A stretch of DNA of 64,000 bases from Corynebacterium ammoniagenes DSM 20306 (GCF_001941425.1 NZ_CP009244.1:1364001-1428000), one strand, 5' to 3'; shown: positions 8,506-20,092, numbered from the stretch's first letter. The notes: generated from the letters alone by a model not told the origin. A program made the numbers and translations.

Positions 8506-9405
8506 TTAGGAGTTGTAAACCCCGCGCTCGAGGAAGTCGCATGATGCCATGGAACCTTCGTTATAGCCGGTCAGGAAAGCATCCTGGCGTTGCTGGGAGC
8601 TGCCGTGAGTAAAAGTATCGGGACGAATCTCCCCGCCGGAGCGTTGCTGGATATTGTCATCGCCCACCGCGCGGGCAGTATCTACTGCTGTGGCTACTTG
8701 CTCCGGGGTGATTGGCTCCAATAGTGCATCCTCGCCCTTATCAGCGTGCGATGCCCAAATTCCGGCGTAGCAGTCTGCCTGCAACTCAATTTTGACAGCG
8801 TTGGAATCTGCACCGGGGTCGTTATAATTCGACAACCCTAGGGTGCCTTCAAGCTGCTGCACGTGATGGCCAAATTCGTGGGCAACGATATACATCTGTG
8901 CCAATGGCGCATCGGAGCCGCCTAATTGCTCGAGCTGTTCAAAGAACGAGACATCAAAATAGGCAGTTTGATCGCCGGGGCAATAAAACGGGCCGGTGGC
9001 TGAGGATGCCGCACCGCAGCCAGTCTGGGTGGCATCGCGGAAAATATTGCGACCCGGTTCCGTGTAGTCAATGCCAGCCTGCTGGGGAAGTACCTCGGCC
9101 CACACGTTATCGACGGAAATGCCGGTGTAATCAACGCGGCAATCGGCATAAGTATTGCCATCTTCCAAGGTTTGGCAGTGTGCCAAGGCGTCGGTGCTTT
9201 CCTCGCCGCCTTCGATCGCCGGCTGTGACTGGTCTTGTCCGCCGAAAACGTCATCGATTTGCGACGGGCTACCGCCCAAGAGAAGGAAAAGACCGACCAA
9301 CAACACTGAACCAAGACCACCGCCGGCAGCGATCATGCCCCCGCGGCCTCCGCGACCGGACGAAGCGCGTCTGCCCTGCGGAACGGAACCCTTTTTGAAT
9401 GTCAT
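8506..9405 (-). CDS. Membrane-anchored neutral zinc metallopeptidase (YpfJ-type)
   Basis: A 299-residue protein of the YpfJ/KPN_01571 zinc-peptidase family. A basic, glycine-rich N-terminus is followed by one transmembrane helix at about residues 28-45, and the catalytic domain is outside the membrane. The zinc motif is HEFGH at 176-180, with a downstream ELQADCYAG segment supplying the third ligand. Cysteine pairs in the exported part suggest disulfides. The frame is open 15 codons further, but ATG 9405 fits family members. No RBS precedes it, while CATGAT lies 6 bases upstream, so the mRNA may be leaderless. The physiological substrate is unknown. Confidence 0.87.
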   Translation of the reverse strand: MTFKKGSVPQGRRASSGRGGRGGMIAAGGGLGSVLLVGLFLLLGGSPSQIDDVFGGQDQSQPAIEGGEESTDALAHCQTLEDGNTYADCRVDYTGISVDNVWAEVLPQQAGIDYTEPGRNIFRDATQTGCGAASSATGPFYCPGDQTAYFDVSFFEQLEQLGGSDAPLAQMYIVAHEFGHHVQQLEGTLGLSNYNDPGADSNAVKIELQADCYAGIWASHADKGEDALLEPITPEQVATAVDTARAVGDDNIQQRSGGEIRPDTFTHGSSQQRQDAFLTGYNEGSMASCDFLERGVYNS

Positions 9406-9669
9406 GAGCTGATCATGCCACAGCAAAGGACGAGAAATATGGTGACGCAAGAAGATTTTTCAAAGCTGTGACAAAGAAATTGCGGCCTGGTTGCTCGAAC
9501 ACAGGCTCGTGGGCGAGCGTCGAAGAAGATTGACCCCCTTCGGCGCTGGGGACAACGAAGGCGAGTAGACTTGGGCCGTTCATGTCTTCTTCGAGCTTGT
9601 CGCGCGCGCTGTCTACGCAAGGCGATGCTCGGGGAAGTGGTTGCATATCTGAAAGGAATGAACACTAAC

Positions 9670-11481
9670 GTGTTGCGTACACACCTAGCGGGCGAACTCC
9701 GCAAAGAGCTCACCGGCGAAACCGTCACCTTAACCGGTTGGGTTTCCCGACGTCGTGACCACGGCGGCGTTATCTTTATTGACCTGCGCGACCGTTCCGG
9801 TCTCGCCCAGGCAGTATTCCGCGAATCTGAGGTAGCAGAGCAAGCTCACGAGCTGCGCTCAGAATTCGTCGTGAGGGTAACTGGCGTTGTGGAAGCTCGT
9901 CCAGAAGGTTCTGAAAACCCGAATCTGGCATCTGGCGAGATCGAACTCAATGTCACCGAGCTTGAGGTGTTGAATAAGTCAGCAGCACTGCCATTCCAGA
10001 TTGATGACCCATCGACCTCTGGCGAGGTGGGTGAAGAAGCACGACTGCGCTACCGCTACCTCGACCTGCGTCGCAAGGCACAAGGCGATGCATTGCGCCT
10101 GCGTTCTGCAGCGAACCGTGCTGCCCGCCGCGTGCTCGATAACCACGAGTTCACCGAGATTGAAACCCCAACGCTCACCCGCTCGACCCCAGAAGGTGCG
10201 CGTGACTTCCTCGTGCCAGCACGGCTTAAGCCAGGTTCCTGGTACGCGTTGCCACAGTCGCCACAGCTGTTTAAGCAGCTGCTCATGGTCGCCGGCATGG
10301 AGCGTTACTATCAGCTAGCGCGTTGCTACCGCGACGAAGACTTCCGCGCGGACCGCCAGCCAGAATTTACCCAGCTGGATGTCGAGATGTCCTTCGTGGA
10401 CCAAGAAGACGTCATTGCCTTGGGCGAAGAGATCATCGCTGAGCTGTGGAAGCTCATTGGCTATGAAATCACCACGCCAATTCCACGGATGACCTACGCC
10501 GATGCCATGAAGTACTACGGCAGTGATAAGCCGGACCTGCGCTTTGACATCAAGCTTGTAGAGTGCACCGACTTCTTCAAGGACACCACCTTCCGCGTAT
10601 TCCAAAATGAATATGTCGGCGCTGTTGTGATGGAAGGTGGCGCGTCCCAGCCACGTCGCCAATTCGATGCTTGGCAAGAATGGGCAAAGCAGCGCGGTGC
10701 AAAGGGCCTTGCTTATATCACCGTTGCAGAAGACGGCACCCTCGGCGGCCCAGTGGCGAAAAACATCACTGACGCTGAGCGCGAAGGAATTGCAGAGCAC
10801 GTCGGCGCAAAACCTGGCGATGCCATCTTCTTCGCCGCAGGTGATACCAAGTCGTCCCGCGCGCTGCTGGGTGCAGCACGTGGTGAGATCGCACGCAAGA
10901 ATGACCTCATTAAAGAAGGCGACTGGGCATTTACCTGGGTTGTCGATGCGCCAATGTTTGAACCAGCAGCAGAAGCAACCGCATCTGGTGATGTCGCACT
11001 GGGCAACTCCTCCTGGACTGCCGTGCACCACGCGTTTACTTCTCCGAAGCCTGAGTGGTTGGACTCGTTTGATGACAACCCAGGTGAAGCAACCGCATAT
11101 GCCTATGACATCGTGTGCAACGGTAACGAAATCGGTGGCGGTTCCATCCGTATCCACAACGCTGAGGTGCAAAAGCGCGTATTCAACGTCATGGGTATCG
11201 GCGAGGAAGAAGCACAAGAGAAGTTCGGCTTCTTGCTGGATGCATTCCAGTACGGCGCACCACCACACGGTGGCATCGCCTTTGGCTGGGACCGCATTGT
11301 CTCCCTGCTCGGCGGCTTTGACTCCATCCGCGATGTCATTGCCTTCCCGAAGTCGGGCGGCGGTGTCGACCCACTGACGGACGCGCCAGCTCCAATTCCT
11401 GCACAGCAGCGTAAGGAAACTGGTGTTGACTTCAAGCCTGAAAAGGCTAAGTCCAAGGAAGAAGACAAGGCGAAGGCCTAA
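9670..11481 (+). CDS. aspS: Aspartate--tRNA ligase, bacterial type
   Basis: A 603-residue class II synthetase with an N-terminal OB anticodon domain ([21 protein letters not shown]), motif 2 [20 protein letters not shown], the bacterial insertion (GAD) domain, and motif 3 [12 protein letters not shown] lysine/glutamate-rich tail ends the protein. GTG at 9670 is preferred because the family starts [10 protein letters not shown] and GAAAGGA lies 12 bases upstream. ATG 9658 and a more distant start at 9571 are also open. No asparaginyl-tRNA synthetase is seen here. In actinobacteria the enzyme is commonly non-discriminating and feeds GatCAB (established for relatives, inferred here). Confidence 0.95.
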   Translation: MLRTHLAGELRKELTGETVTLTGWVSRRRDHGGVIFIDLRDRSGLAQAVFRESEVAEQAHELRSEFVVRVTGVVEARPEGSENPNLASGEIELNVTELEVLNKSAALPFQIDDPSTSGEVGEEARLRYRYLDLRRKAQGDALRLRSAANRAARRVLDNHEFTEIETPTLTRSTPEGARDFLVPARLKPGSWYALPQSPQLFKQLLMVAGMERYYQLARCYRDEDFRADRQPEFTQLDVEMSFVDQEDVIALGEEIIAELWKLIGYEITTPIPRMTYADAMKYYGSDKPDLRFDIKLVECTDFFKDTTFRVFQNEYVGAVVMEGGASQPRRQFDAWQEWAKQRGAKGLAYITVAEDGTLGGPVAKNITDAEREGIAEHVGAKPGDAIFFAAGDTKSSRALLGAARGEIARKNDLIKEGDWAFTWVVDAPMFEPAAEATASGDVALGNSSWTAVHHAFTSPKPEWLDSFDDNPGEATAYAYDIVCNGNEIGGGSIRIHNAEVQKRVFNVMGIGEEEAQEKFGFLLDAFQYGAPPHGGIAFGWDRIVSLLGGFDSIRDVIAFPKSGGGVDPLTDAPAPIPAQQRKETGVDFKPEKAKSKEEDKAKA

Positions 11482-11492
11482 ACAAACCCTCT

Positions 11493-11524
11493 CCCGGGCA
11501 CCGGTTTCTACCCGGTTGCCCGGG
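11493..11524 (+). terminator. Hairpin after aspS
   Basis: CCCGGGCACCGG (11493-11504) pairs with CCGGTTGCCCGGG (11512-11524) with one bulge. It is very GC-rich but lacks a T run, so termination strength is uncertain. Confidence 0.5.
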
Positions 11525-11609
11525 CGCTGAATTTAGCAGTCGAAAACACTATTTTCCACCACAAAGCTATTACAGTGGTAGTAGTGGTTTCACACCCAAG
11601 GAGAAGACC

Positions 11610-12842
11610 GTGAATCTGGAACAACAACAAGTCGTCGACATTGCTCAGGACTTGCTGTCGCGGCGATTTGGCGGTCAACAAAAACTCTCCGAAATTGAGC
11701 GGCTTTCTGGTTCCGGTCACGCGATTGTCTTACGCGCTCGCGTAGCGTCCTCGCCATTTCTGCAGCAGCGCACGGTGGTGCTCAAGCACAACCCGCCAAC
11801 CGGGCACGCCATTGATGATGTGGCCTTTATTAGTGAAGTCGTGGCATATCAATTCACCACGTCACTGTCGGAGGACACTCGGCCCGGACCAGTGCTGCTA
11901 GCGCATGATATTGATCAGCGTATTTTGGTCCTGACAGACTTGGGCGATTCCAATACTTTGTCGGATACTTTGATCAAGGCTGATGATGAAGAACGCATGC
12001 AGGTAATTCGCGCCCTGGGCACCGAATTAGGGCAGATGCATGCCGATACGGCAGGACGTGAGCCGGACTTTGAAGCATTAGCTAACCGGGTAATCCGCAA
12101 CCAACCGGATATTGTCAATCACCAATTGCGTGCAGAAGCGCTGCACAACTCCATCTACTTGGGCTTGGAAGTCCTAGAGCGCGCAGGGCTTACCCCACCC
12201 GAGGAAGTCACGCAGTATGCCAATGCTTCGGCCGCGACATTGCTCAGTGGGAATGAACGGGCGTTTACACCCTTTGACCTGTCCCCAGATAACATCATTG
12301 TCTCGCAGAAGATTTCCTTTCTTGATTATGAATGGGCGGGCTTCCGCAACGTCGGTTTTGACGTCGCTTGCGTGATTGCTGGATTCCCACAATTTCTCTT
12401 CGCACGTCCCATTTCAGATGACGAGGCCGATGTCTTTGTGCACGCATGGGCGCGCGAGGTCGTGGAAACCTGGCCACGTTTCGGTGAAAGTGAAGAGCTT
12501 AACCGCTTGATTGTCCGTTCACTGATCGGCTGGGCGTTATCGAGCGTTGCTACGATGTACACCGGTGGAATCGAAGAACTCGCAGCTTTTTCTTCCGAGA
12601 ACCGGGAAATCGATGACCGGATCGCCAACTCTTTGTTGCGTCCGAGCAGCGACACTCCGTTTAGCGAAGATGAGCTGTTGATTCGCCGCGATCTCTTTGA
12701 GACTTTTGAATCTCTGCATCGCTTTGCAGCTCGGCGCGGACGCGGTACGTATGCTGAGGAATATCAGATCATCGGAGATTTCAGCCAGCAAGTGGCAGAA
12801 CGACTTCAGGAAATTTATCCCGGAAATTATCACCAGATCTAA
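11610..12842 (+). CDS. Phosphotransferase-fold (APH/choline kinase-like) protein
   Basis: A 410-residue protein resembling aminoglycoside/choline kinase-type phosphotransferases. A Brenner-like segment FTPFDLSPDNIIV supplies a catalytic-loop D and a metal-binding N. LDYEWAGFRNVGFDVACV corresponds to the DFE/DYE metal site followed by the usual D-x-A. An ATP-lysine is plausible in RTVVLKHNPP. Start GTG at 11610 with AAGGAG about 5 bases upstream. It lies between aspS and rarA, as an uncharacterised protein does in C. glutamicum. Substrate unknown; an antibiotic-resistance role is not implied by this fold. Confidence 0.72.
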   Translation: MNLEQQQVVDIAQDLLSRRFGGQQKLSEIERLSGSGHAIVLRARVASSPFLQQRTVVLKHNPPTGHAIDDVAFISEVVAYQFTTSLSEDTRPGPVLLAHDIDQRILVLTDLGDSNTLSDTLIKADDEERMQVIRALGTELGQMHADTAGREPDFEALANRVIRNQPDIVNHQLRAEALHNSIYLGLEVLERAGLTPPEEVTQYANASAATLLSGNERAFTPFDLSPDNIIVSQKISFLDYEWAGFRNVGFDVACVIAGFPQFLFARPISDDEADVFVHAWAREVVETWPRFGESEELNRLIVRSLIGWALSSVATMYTGGIEELAAFSSENREIDDRIANSLLRPSSDTPFSEDELLIRRDLFETFESLHRFAARRGRGTYAEEYQIIGDFSQQVAERLQEIYPGNYHQI

Positions 12843-12911
12843 TCGTTGGGCTCTCGTGCTGGCCGAAGCGCTTAGATTGTTGGATTCTCGTCTTAAGGTT
12901 AGTAGGTAGAC

Positions 12912-14384
12912 ATGGCCCAGGACTCGCTATTTCCCACGAGCTCTTCTATCGGCTCGGAGGGCGAATCTGCATCTGGCATCACTGGTCGCGGTGGATCGAT
13001 GTTTGCATCCCACAGTGGCTCGCCGCTGGCAGCACGCATGCGCCCGCAACAATTGGACGAAGTGTTGGGACAAGACCATTTGCTTGCTCCCGGAAAGCCC
13101 TTGCGCCGATTGGTGGAAGGCTCCGGTGAAGCCTCCGTTATTTTGTATGGCCCGCCCGGTACGGGCAAGACCACCATCGCGTCGTTGATTGCCTCAGCAA
13201 TGGGGCAGAACTTCGTGGGCCTATCAGCGCTGGATTCTGGTGTGAAACAAGTCCGTGAAGTCATCACGCATGCCCGCCAAGAAGCTATCCGGGGTGTGCG
13301 CACGGTGCTTTTTATTGATGAGGTCCACAGGTTTTCTAAAACCCAGCAGGACGCTTTGCTGGCTGCTGTTGAAAACCGCACCGTCTTGTTGGTAGCGGCG
13401 ACGACGGAGAACCCGTCCTTTTCGGTGGTGGCACCACTATTGTCGCGTTCTTTGTTGTTGCAGCTTAATTCTTTGGAACCGGAACACATCAGTGAACTCA
13501 TTGATCGCGCCATCGAGTCCCCACGAGGATTAGATGGGCGCATCACGATCGCTGATGATGCAAAGAAGCAGCTGACGATGCTCGCTGGTGGTGATGCCCG
13601 CCGGGTGCTGACTTACTTGGAAGCTGCCGCGGAAACGGCCGAAGATGCTGCAAGCGAAGATACCGCCACCGACTCCGAGGCGGAGGACCACACTGGCGCG
13701 GAGACAGAGCAGCCAGAGGCTGCGAAGCCGGTGTTGACCTCGGAAATCTTGAATGCCAGCGTCAATCGTGCGGTGGTGCGCTATGACCGCGACGGCGATC
13801 AGCATTATGACGTGGTCTCAGCGTTTATTAAATCTATTCGCGGATCGGATGTAGACGCGGCGTTGCACTATCTAGCCCGCATGGTCGAAGCAGGGGAGGA
13901 CCCTCGCTTTATCGCGCGGCGGCTGATCGTGCATGCGTCAGAAGATATTGGCATGGCGGATCCCACGGCCTTGCCCACCGCAGTTGCAGCCGCACAGGCG
14001 GCGCAGTTGATCGGGCTGCCGGAAGCGCGCATTCCGCTTGCCCAGGCAGTGATTCATTTGGCCACAGCACCGAAATCCAATTCAGTCATGCAAGCAATCG
14101 CTGCCGCACAAGAAGATATTGCTCGCGGGAAAATTGGGCATGTCCCACCGCACTTGCGCGATGGGCACTATGAGGGCGCGCAGCGCTTGGGAAGTGCCGT
14201 GGGCTATCAATTCCCGCATGATGATCCACGCGGTGTGGTCGGGCAGCAGTACTTGCCAGAAGAGCTTGTCGATGCCCAGTATTACCACCCCACGAATCAC
14301 GGCGCGGAAAAACGTATTCAGGAATACCTGCCGCGTCTGCGCAATATTGTGCGCGATGATAAAAACGCTGGTCGGGGCAAATAA
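12912..14384 (+). CDS. rarA: Replication-associated recombination protein RarA (MgsA)
   Basis: A 490-residue AAA+ ATPase related to clamp-loader subunits, acting at stalled forks. The N-terminal region begins [21 protein letters not shown]. Walker A is GPPGTGKTT, Walker [11 protein letters not shown], sensor 1 [13 protein letters not shown]. The C-terminal helical tetramerisation domain runs from about [21 protein letters not shown] to the end. An acidic, low-complexity insertion (about residues 245-275, rich in E, D, T, A) separates the ATPase and C-terminal parts. It is probably a disordered loop. Normal gene otherwise, upstream of alaS as in other corynebacteria. Confidence 0.93.
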   Translation: MAQDSLFPTSSSIGSEGESASGITGRGGSMFASHSGSPLAARMRPQQLDEVLGQDHLLAPGKPLRRLVEGSGEASVILYGPPGTGKTTIASLIASAMGQNFVGLSALDSGVKQVREVITHARQEAIRGVRTVLFIDEVHRFSKTQQDALLAAVENRTVLLVAATTENPSFSVVAPLLSRSLLLQLNSLEPEHISELIDRAIESPRGLDGRITIADDAKKQLTMLAGGDARRVLTYLEAAAETAEDAASEDTATDSEAEDHTGAETEQPEAAKPVLTSEILNASVNRAVVRYDRDGDQHYDVVSAFIKSIRGSDVDAALHYLARMVEAGEDPRFIARRLIVHASEDIGMADPTALPTAVAAAQAAQLIGLPEARIPLAQAVIHLATAPKSNSVMQAIAAAQEDIARGKIGHVPPHLRDGHYEGAQRLGSAVGYQFPHDDPRGVVGQQYLPEELVDAQYYHPTNHGAEKRIQEYLPRLRNIVRDDKNAGRGK

Positions 14385-14579
14385 GATTTTCTCGTCTGAA
14401 AATCCTGCCCCGTATTCCGAACTAGCGCACAAGGCGGGTAAAGTCTTGTGTGTTAAGTCCGCGCTGTATAGAGACTGATAGAGTGCGGGCGAAAGATTTA
14501 GTTCAGTAGTAGTTGTTTTATCGCTGCCAATTGATACAGCAGATAGATGCAACCGATAGATATCAAAGGACACTGCACA

Positions 14580-17255
14580 GTGAAGACTCATGAGATTCGC
14601 GAACGGTTTACCCAACACTTCGTCAATAGTGGACATGAAGCGGTACCGAGCGCCTCATTGATTCTGGATGATCCGAACCTGCTGTTCGTCAATGCTGGCA
14701 TGGTTCCTTTCAAGCCTTATTTCTTAGGTCAGCAAAACCCGCCTTATCCCAATGGTTTGGCAACCTCTATCCAAAAGTGCGTGCGCACCTTGGATATTGA
14801 AGAAGTAGGCATCACCACTCGCCACAACACCTTCTTCCAGATGGCGGGCAACTTCTCCTTTGGCCAGTACTTTAAAGAAGGCGCCATTAAAAACGCCTGG
14901 GCACTGCTGACCAATTCCGTTGACGACGGTGGCTTTGGCCTAGAGCCAGACCGCCTGTGGGTCACCGTCTACCTCGATGACGACGAGGCAGCTGATATTT
15001 GGCACGACAAGGTCGGTGTACCCAAAGAGCGCATCCAACGCATGGGCATGGAAGACAACTACTGGTCCATGGGCGTTCCAGGGCCTTGTGGACCGTGTTC
15101 AGAGATCTACTACGATCGCGGCCCAGAATATGGTGTCGAAGGCGGCCCAGAAGCGGATGATAACCGCTACATGGAAATCTGGAACCTCGTCTTTATGCAA
15201 AATATCCGCGGCGAAGGCGACGGCAAGGGCAATTTCGAGATCCTTGGTGAACTGCCCAAGAAAAACATTGATACCGGTATGGGCGTCGAGCGCGTGGCCT
15301 GTATCTTGCAAAATGTCGACAACGTCTATGAGACCGACCTTCTGGCACCGGTAATCGCCGAGGCAGAAAAGGTCACCGGCGCGAGCTACGAAGACCCAAA
15401 GGCAGAGCGCATCAACGATGTGCGCTTCCGCGTGATTGCAGACCACTCTCGCACCGCCATGATGCTGATTTTGGATGGTGTTACTCCATCCAATGAGGGC
15501 CGTGGCTATATCCTGCGCCGTTTGGTTCGCCGCATTATCCGTTCCGCACGTCTGCTGGGAGCACAGGCAGAGGTCTTGGAGCGTTTCATGAACACCATCA
15601 TGGACACCATGGAGCTGTCGTACCCAGAGATCGCGCAAAACCGCGAGCGCATCTTGCGCGTTGCTCTCAATGAAGAGAAGTCTTTCTTAAAGACCTTGGA
15701 GTCGGGTACCCACCGCTTCGATGAGGTCGCTGCTGCAGCGAAGTCACAGGGCAAGACCGTGGTTAAAGGTGATGAGGCTTTCGAGCTGCATGACACCTAC
15801 GGTTTCCCGATTGACCTGACGTTGGAGATGGCTGCCGAAGCCGGACTCGACGTTGACATGGATTCCTTCGATGCTGCGATGGCGCAACAGCGCGAGCGCG
15901 CTAAGGCGGATAACCGCGCGAAAAAGCACGGCCATGCTGATGAGACTTTGTACCGCGAGTGGGTAGATAACCAACCCACCATCTTTACCGGCTATGAAGA
16001 ACTGGCTTCTGATGCCAAGGTCATCGGCCTAGTTCGCGATGGTGAAAAGGTCACCTCTGCGGGTGAAGGCGAGCAGATTGAAGTCATCTTGGACCACAGC
16101 CCGCTGTATGCGGAATCCGGTGGACAGATGGCTGACCGCGGTCGCATCTTTACTGGCGGTACCGTCTTGGACGTCAATGACGTGCAAAAAATCGGTAAGA
16201 AGCTGTGGGTGCACAAGGCAACCGTGGCATCCGGTGGTCTGGATTTGGGCTCGGCAGTAACCGCTGAGGTCGATCAACAATGGCGCCACGGTGCGACCCA
16301 GGCGCACACCGCAACGCACCTAATTCACGCTGCGCTGCGCCAGGTTCTTGGCCCAACGGCTGTGCAGGCTGGTTCGTTGAACCGTCCGGGCTACTTGCGC
16401 TTTGACTTCAACTACACCGAGCAGCTCAGCGCGGATCAGTTGGATGAGATTGCTCTTATCGCCAACCAGGCAGTCGACTCCGACTTGGCTGTCAACACCA
16501 TTGAAACCTCACTCGAGGAAGCCAAGGCCATGGGCGCAATGGCTTTGTTCGGTGAAAACTACGGCAACAATGTCCGCGTAGTGGAAATCGGTGGACCATT
16601 TTCCATCGAGCTGTGCGGTGGTACCCACGTTGCACATTCTTCCCAGATTGGTCCCGTATCCGTGCTGGGTGAATCCTCGGTGGGCTCAGGCGCGCGTCGT
16701 ATTGAGGCCTACTCCGGCATGGATGCGTTTAAGTACTACTCCAAGGAAGCAGCGCTTGTCGATGCCGTGTCGAAGGACCTCAAGGTTCCTTCCGATGACC
16801 TGCCGGGCCGTATCGCAGCGCTGACCGACAAGCTCAAGCAGGCCGAAAAAGAAATTGCCAAGCTGCACCAAGCTCAGCTGCAGGCCAAGTCGGCGGAGTT
16901 TGTCGCTCAGGCCCAAGACATCAATGGCTTTAAGGTGCTGACCTTGGATCTGCCACAGGGTGTTGCTGCCGGTGACCTGCGCACGCTCGCCACTGACTTG
17001 CGCAACCGCATGCAAAACGAGGATGCGATCATCGTTCTCGCAGCAGCTAGTGGTGACAAGTTGCCATTTATCGCAGCTGCGACGAAGTCCGCTGTGGCAC
17101 GCGGTGTGAAGTCCGGGGACATCGTCAAGCTCTTTGGCGAATATGTCGATGGCCGCGGTGGCGGCAAGCCGGATATGGCTCAAGGCGCTGGCAATAATCC
17201 TGGCGGTGTGGAACAGGGCTTTGCAGCTGTTCGTGACTTCGCCGACAAGCTATAA
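14580..17255 (+). CDS. alaS: Alanine--tRNA ligase
   Basis: An 891-residue class II synthetase. The catalytic core begins [17 protein letters not shown]. Motif 2 is in the [20 protein letters not shown] region. The editing domain carries the HTATH zinc motif, with CGGTH as its second half, and a C-Ala domain of about 150 residues ends the protein with a [10 protein letters not shown] motif. GTG 14580 is preferred: AAAGGA lies 9 bases upstream and the family starts M-(Q/K)THEIRERF. An ATG 11 codons further upstream (14547) lacks an RBS. The gene is followed after 17 bases by ruvX, so the pair is probably an operon. Confidence 0.95.
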   Translation: MKTHEIRERFTQHFVNSGHEAVPSASLILDDPNLLFVNAGMVPFKPYFLGQQNPPYPNGLATSIQKCVRTLDIEEVGITTRHNTFFQMAGNFSFGQYFKEGAIKNAWALLTNSVDDGGFGLEPDRLWVTVYLDDDEAADIWHDKVGVPKERIQRMGMEDNYWSMGVPGPCGPCSEIYYDRGPEYGVEGGPEADDNRYMEIWNLVFMQNIRGEGDGKGNFEILGELPKKNIDTGMGVERVACILQNVDNVYETDLLAPVIAEAEKVTGASYEDPKAERINDVRFRVIADHSRTAMMLILDGVTPSNEGRGYILRRLVRRIIRSARLLGAQAEVLERFMNTIMDTMELSYPEIAQNRERILRVALNEEKSFLKTLESGTHRFDEVAAAAKSQGKTVVKGDEAFELHDTYGFPIDLTLEMAAEAGLDVDMDSFDAAMAQQRERAKADNRAKKHGHADETLYREWVDNQPTIFTGYEELASDAKVIGLVRDGEKVTSAGEGEQIEVILDHSPLYAESGGQMADRGRIFTGGTVLDVNDVQKIGKKLWVHKATVASGGLDLGSAVTAEVDQQWRHGATQAHTATHLIHAALRQVLGPTAVQAGSLNRPGYLRFDFNYTEQLSADQLDEIALIANQAVDSDLAVNTIETSLEEAKAMGAMALFGENYGNNVRVVEIGGPFSIELCGGTHVAHSSQIGPVSVLGESSVGSGARRIEAYSGMDAFKYYSKEAALVDAVSKDLKVPSDDLPGRIAALTDKLKQAEKEIAKLHQAQLQAKSAEFVAQAQDINGFKVLTLDLPQGVAAGDLRTLATDLRNRMQNEDAIIVLAAASGDKLPFIAAATKSAVARGVKSGDIVKLFGEYVDGRGGGKPDMAQGAGNNPGGVEQGFAAVRDFADKL

Positions 17256-17272
17256 CGAAAGCCAATAGACCG

Positions 17273-17800
17273 ATGGCGAAAGTTTCACCAGATTCCCCAG
17301 GCGTAGATGATCCCGGCTCCGGCCGGCGTCTTGGCTTAGACGTCGGTACGGTCCGCATCGGCGTCGCTGTCTCGGACAGGGATGCGCGCTTGGCGATGCC
17401 CGTGGAAACCGTGCCCCGGGAAACTGGACTGAAAGACTCCGACAAGGCGGACATCGATAAGCTGCTGGCGATTATCTCGGAGTACGCCATCGTGGAAATT
17501 GTGGTGGGATTACCCCGCGATTTGCAGGGCAACGGCTCGGCGAGCGTGAAGCACGCCAAAGAGATTGCTTTTCGTCTCAAACGCCGTTTGAATAAGCCTT
17601 TTGCGACCGATCCCACCCCGCCACACCCGGTGCCGGTGGTGCGTATGGGCGATGAGCGACTTACTACCGTCGCAGCGACCACGGCGCTACGTGCGTCGGG
17701 GGTAAGCGAAAAGAAGGGCCGCGCGGTAATTGACCAGGCTGCAGCGGTAGAAATCCTGCAATCCTGGCTCGATGGGCGAGTAGTCGCCTTGAAAGATTAA
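17273..17800 (+). CDS. ruvX: Holliday junction resolvase-like RuvX (YqgF)
   Basis: A 175-residue RNase H-fold protein. The first catalytic aspartate is in [15 protein letters not shown], the glutamate in [13 protein letters not shown], and the last acidic residue in [10 protein letters not shown]. The family acts in rRNA processing and possibly branched-DNA cleavage. An N-terminal proline/serine extension of about 18 residues precedes the core. Start ATG 17273, 17 bases after alaS. The alaS-ruvX-mltG-aroE order is conserved in actinobacteria. Confidence 0.9.
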   Translation: MAKVSPDSPGVDDPGSGRRLGLDVGTVRIGVAVSDRDARLAMPVETVPRETGLKDSDKADIDKLLAIISEYAIVEIVVGLPRDLQGNGSASVKHAKEIAFRLKRRLNKPFATDPTPPHPVPVVRMGDERLTTVAATTALRASGVSEKKGRAVIDQAAAVEILQSWLDGRVVALKD

Positions 17801-17948
17801 GGTGGATAAGTCACTACGCCGTTTCCCAGCGTTATCTCAGAATTGACGCTAGGATATCTCAAAAAGGTAACGATTTATCGGTATGCCTGCTCGCTTAACG
17901 AACATTGAGCGACTACTGTGGTGGCGTTAATACTTGTAGATGGCAACA

Positions 17949-17976
17949 TTGTGAACCACCGTCAGGCATTTACAAT
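17949..17976 (+). promoter_or_regulatory. Promoter of mltG
   Basis: TTGTGA (17949-17954), 16 bases, then TACAAT (17971-17976). The start would be near 17983, just ahead of the AAGGAG at 17989-17994 that serves the GTG at 18006. The 205-base gap after ruvX holds nothing else recognised. Confidence 0.5.
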
Positions 17977-18005
17977 GCAAACGACCCCAAGGAGCCGTAA
18001 CCTTC

Positions 18006-19196
18006 GTGAGCCACAAAGATCCTCGACTGGCCAAATCCATGAAGCCAGTTCATGTCAAGCGCCGCCAACGCGGACTTGCGGTACTGATCTCTTCTTTCGT
18101 GTTGATCATCGGAGCCGTGGTCTACATTGCCATCCGCGTGATAAGCGGTAGTGGTGGCGAATCAGACGGTAACGACTACCAAGGTGACGGCAATGGCACC
18201 GTGGAGCTCGTGCAGATTCCTGAGGGCTCGTCGATCTCACAGCTGGGCCCGGAGCTGGAACAGCGCGATATCGTTAAATCAGATGGCGCCTTCCAGGCTG
18301 CCGCAGCTAGCAATATGGATGCCGGCAATATTCAGCCCGGCTTTTACCGCCTGCAGGGCCAGATGAGCGCCAGCTCAGCTGTGGAGGCACTGCTGAACGA
18401 AGAAAATCGCGTGGACATGCTGGAAGTTCAGGGCGGTTCGACGCTGATGGATATCAACGTCCTGGGCGGCGATACCCGCTACGGTATCTACTCCTTGATT
18501 GAGGCGGTGACCTGTAATGATGGTCAGTGCGTGAAGAAGGAAGAGCTCGAAAACACCGCTGCCACGGTTGACCCTGCGCAGTTGGGTGCTCCCGAGTGGG
18601 CTTTGGACGATATTCGTGCTCGTGGCGATGACCCAAAGCGTATCGAAGGTCTGATTGCTCCGGGACAATACGTTTTGGATCCGCATATGAACGCGGAAGA
18701 AATCCTCACCGACCTGATTACTCGTTCCACCGAGCGTTACAACGAGACCGGTATTGAAGACCGTGCCCGCGCTATCGGCATTACCCCGTATGAGCTTTTG
18801 ACCTCTGCCTCTTTGGTTGAGCGCGAAGCACCAGCCGGTGAATTCGATAAGGTAGCGCGCGTGATTTTGAACCGCTTGGATGAGCCCATGCGCTTGGAAT
18901 TCGACTCCACGGTTAACTACGGCCTCGAAGATGTTGAGTTGGCGACCACCGATGAAGACCGCGAAAAGGTCACGCCGTGGAATACCTACGCGATGGATGG
19001 ACTGCCTGAAACCCCAATTGCATCGCCTTCCGAGGAAGCCATCACCGCGATGGAAAACCCAGCGGAAGGCGAGTGGCTCTTCTTTGTCACCATCGATGAT
19101 CAAGGCACCACGGTCTTTACCAATACCTTCGAAGAGCACCTCGAGCAGGTAGATCGCGCCATCGATTCTGGCATTCTAGATACACAACGCCCATAG
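18006..19196 (+). CDS. mltG: Endolytic transglycosylase MltG (YceG-like)
   Basis: A 396-residue membrane protein with a basic cytoplasmic N-terminus and one transmembrane helix at about residues 22-43. An extracytoplasmic LysM-like region follows (VQIPEGSSISQLGPELEQ), then the YceG catalytic domain. The catalytic glutamate is in ASLVEREAPAGEFDKVARVILNR, with the conserved FDSTVNYGL downstream. It should cut nascent peptidoglycan strands and release growing glycans as terminases do. GTG start with AAGGAG 11 bases upstream. Positioned between ruvX and aroE, 35 bases ahead of the latter, so probably cotranscribed with the aro genes. Confidence 0.92.
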   Translation: MSHKDPRLAKSMKPVHVKRRQRGLAVLISSFVLIIGAVVYIAIRVISGSGGESDGNDYQGDGNGTVELVQIPEGSSISQLGPELEQRDIVKSDGAFQAAAASNMDAGNIQPGFYRLQGQMSASSAVEALLNEENRVDMLEVQGGSTLMDINVLGGDTRYGIYSLIEAVTCNDGQCVKKEELENTAATVDPAQLGAPEWALDDIRARGDDPKRIEGLIAPGQYVLDPHMNAEEILTDLITRSTERYNETGIEDRARAIGITPYELLTSASLVEREAPAGEFDKVARVILNRLDEPMRLEFDSTVNYGLEDVELATTDEDREKVTPWNTYAMDGLPETPIASPSEEAITAMENPAEGEWLFFVTIDDQGTTVFTNTFEEHLEQVDRAIDSGILDTQRP

Positions 19197-19231
19197 TTTT
19201 ATTTCCGGTTTACAAGGAGCTTTGAGGTTTT

Positions 19232-20092
19232 ATGCCACGCGCAGCGGTCTTGGGTCAGCCCATTGCCCATTCCATGTCCCCAATTCTGCACACCGCAGGG
19301 TATAAGGCTCTAGGGCTGGACGATTGGTCCTATTCGCGCATTGAAACCGATGCGCAGACGCTGCCCGACATCGTGGGCGAAGTCGACGATGACTACCGTG
19401 GCTTTTCGGTCACCATGCCAGGAAAGTTTGCGGCGCTGAACATGGCGACCGAGGTGACAGACCGTGCGCGGCTGATGGGCTCCGCTAATACGTTAGTGCG
19501 CATCGACGGCGGCTGGCGCGCGGATAATACTGATACCGAAGGTGTTGAAGGAGCGCTGACGGAATTGCTCGGCCGAGCAGATGGCATGCGCCTGCTGGAT
19601 TCTTTCAAGCCTGCACCGCGTGCCTTGCTTATCGGCTCGGGCGGAACGGCACGGCCGGCCTTGTGGGCCTTGGCCCAGCGCGGTATTAAGCACATTGATT
19701 TGCTCAACCGCACCGACCGTCGCGAAGAGCTCACGCACTTGATGGACGAGCTCGACCTGGAGATTTCCCCGGTCACCTATGATGACAATATTGCAAGTAT
19801 CGCGCAGCGTGCAGAAGTAATTGTCTCTACCGTGCCCTCACCGGCTTTGGAAGGGCACCACAAAGCGCTGGCGTACGCGCCGATTCTGGATGTCATCTAC
19901 GATCCGTGGCCAACGCCGCTGACCGTGCATGCTGCCGCCGATGGCTACCCGACGGTGGGTGGGCACCGCATGCTGGCCTATCAATCATTTAGCCAATTTG
20001 AGCAGTTCACGGGCCATAAAGCTCCCCGCGAGGCCATGTTTGATGCCTTGCATCACTACATGCGCGATAGAAACGTCAATAGACTGTACTAG
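19232..20092 (+). CDS. aroE: Shikimate dehydrogenase
   Basis: A 286-residue NADP-linked enzyme reducing 3-dehydroshikimate to shikimate. The substrate pocket motifs are HSMSPILH near the N-terminus, the catalytic lysine K65 in TMPGKFAAL, and the partner aspartate in NTDTEG. The dinucleotide loop is GSGGTARPALWAL. C-terminal GGHRMLAYQSFSQFEQFTG is the usual substrate-binding helix. First enzyme of the clustered shikimate genes. The remaining ones follow after a short peptidase gene. Confidence 0.93.
   Translation: MPRAAVLGQPIAHSMSPILHTAGYKALGLDDWSYSRIETDAQTLPDIVGEVDDDYRGFSVTMPGKFAALNMATEVTDRARLMGSANTLVRIDGGWRADNTDTEGVEGALTELLGRADGMRLLDSFKPAPRALLIGSGGTARPALWALAQRGIKHIDLLNRTDRREELTHLMDELDLEISPVTYDDNIASIAQRAEVIVSTVPSPALEGHHKALAYAPILDVIYDPWPTPLTVHAAADGYPTVGGHRMLAYQSFSQFEQFTGHKAPREAMFDALHHYMRDRNVNRLY

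Noticed and set aside
10315..11268. 317-codon open frame on the minus strand inside aspS
   Set aside because: It lies wholly within the well-supported aspS gene, has a cysteine- and histidine-rich composition without motifs, and is the usual shadow of high-GC coding sequence.
14082..14636. 184-codon minus-strand frame across the rarA-alaS junction
   Set aside because: It overlaps the ends of two certain genes on the opposite strand and has no RBS.
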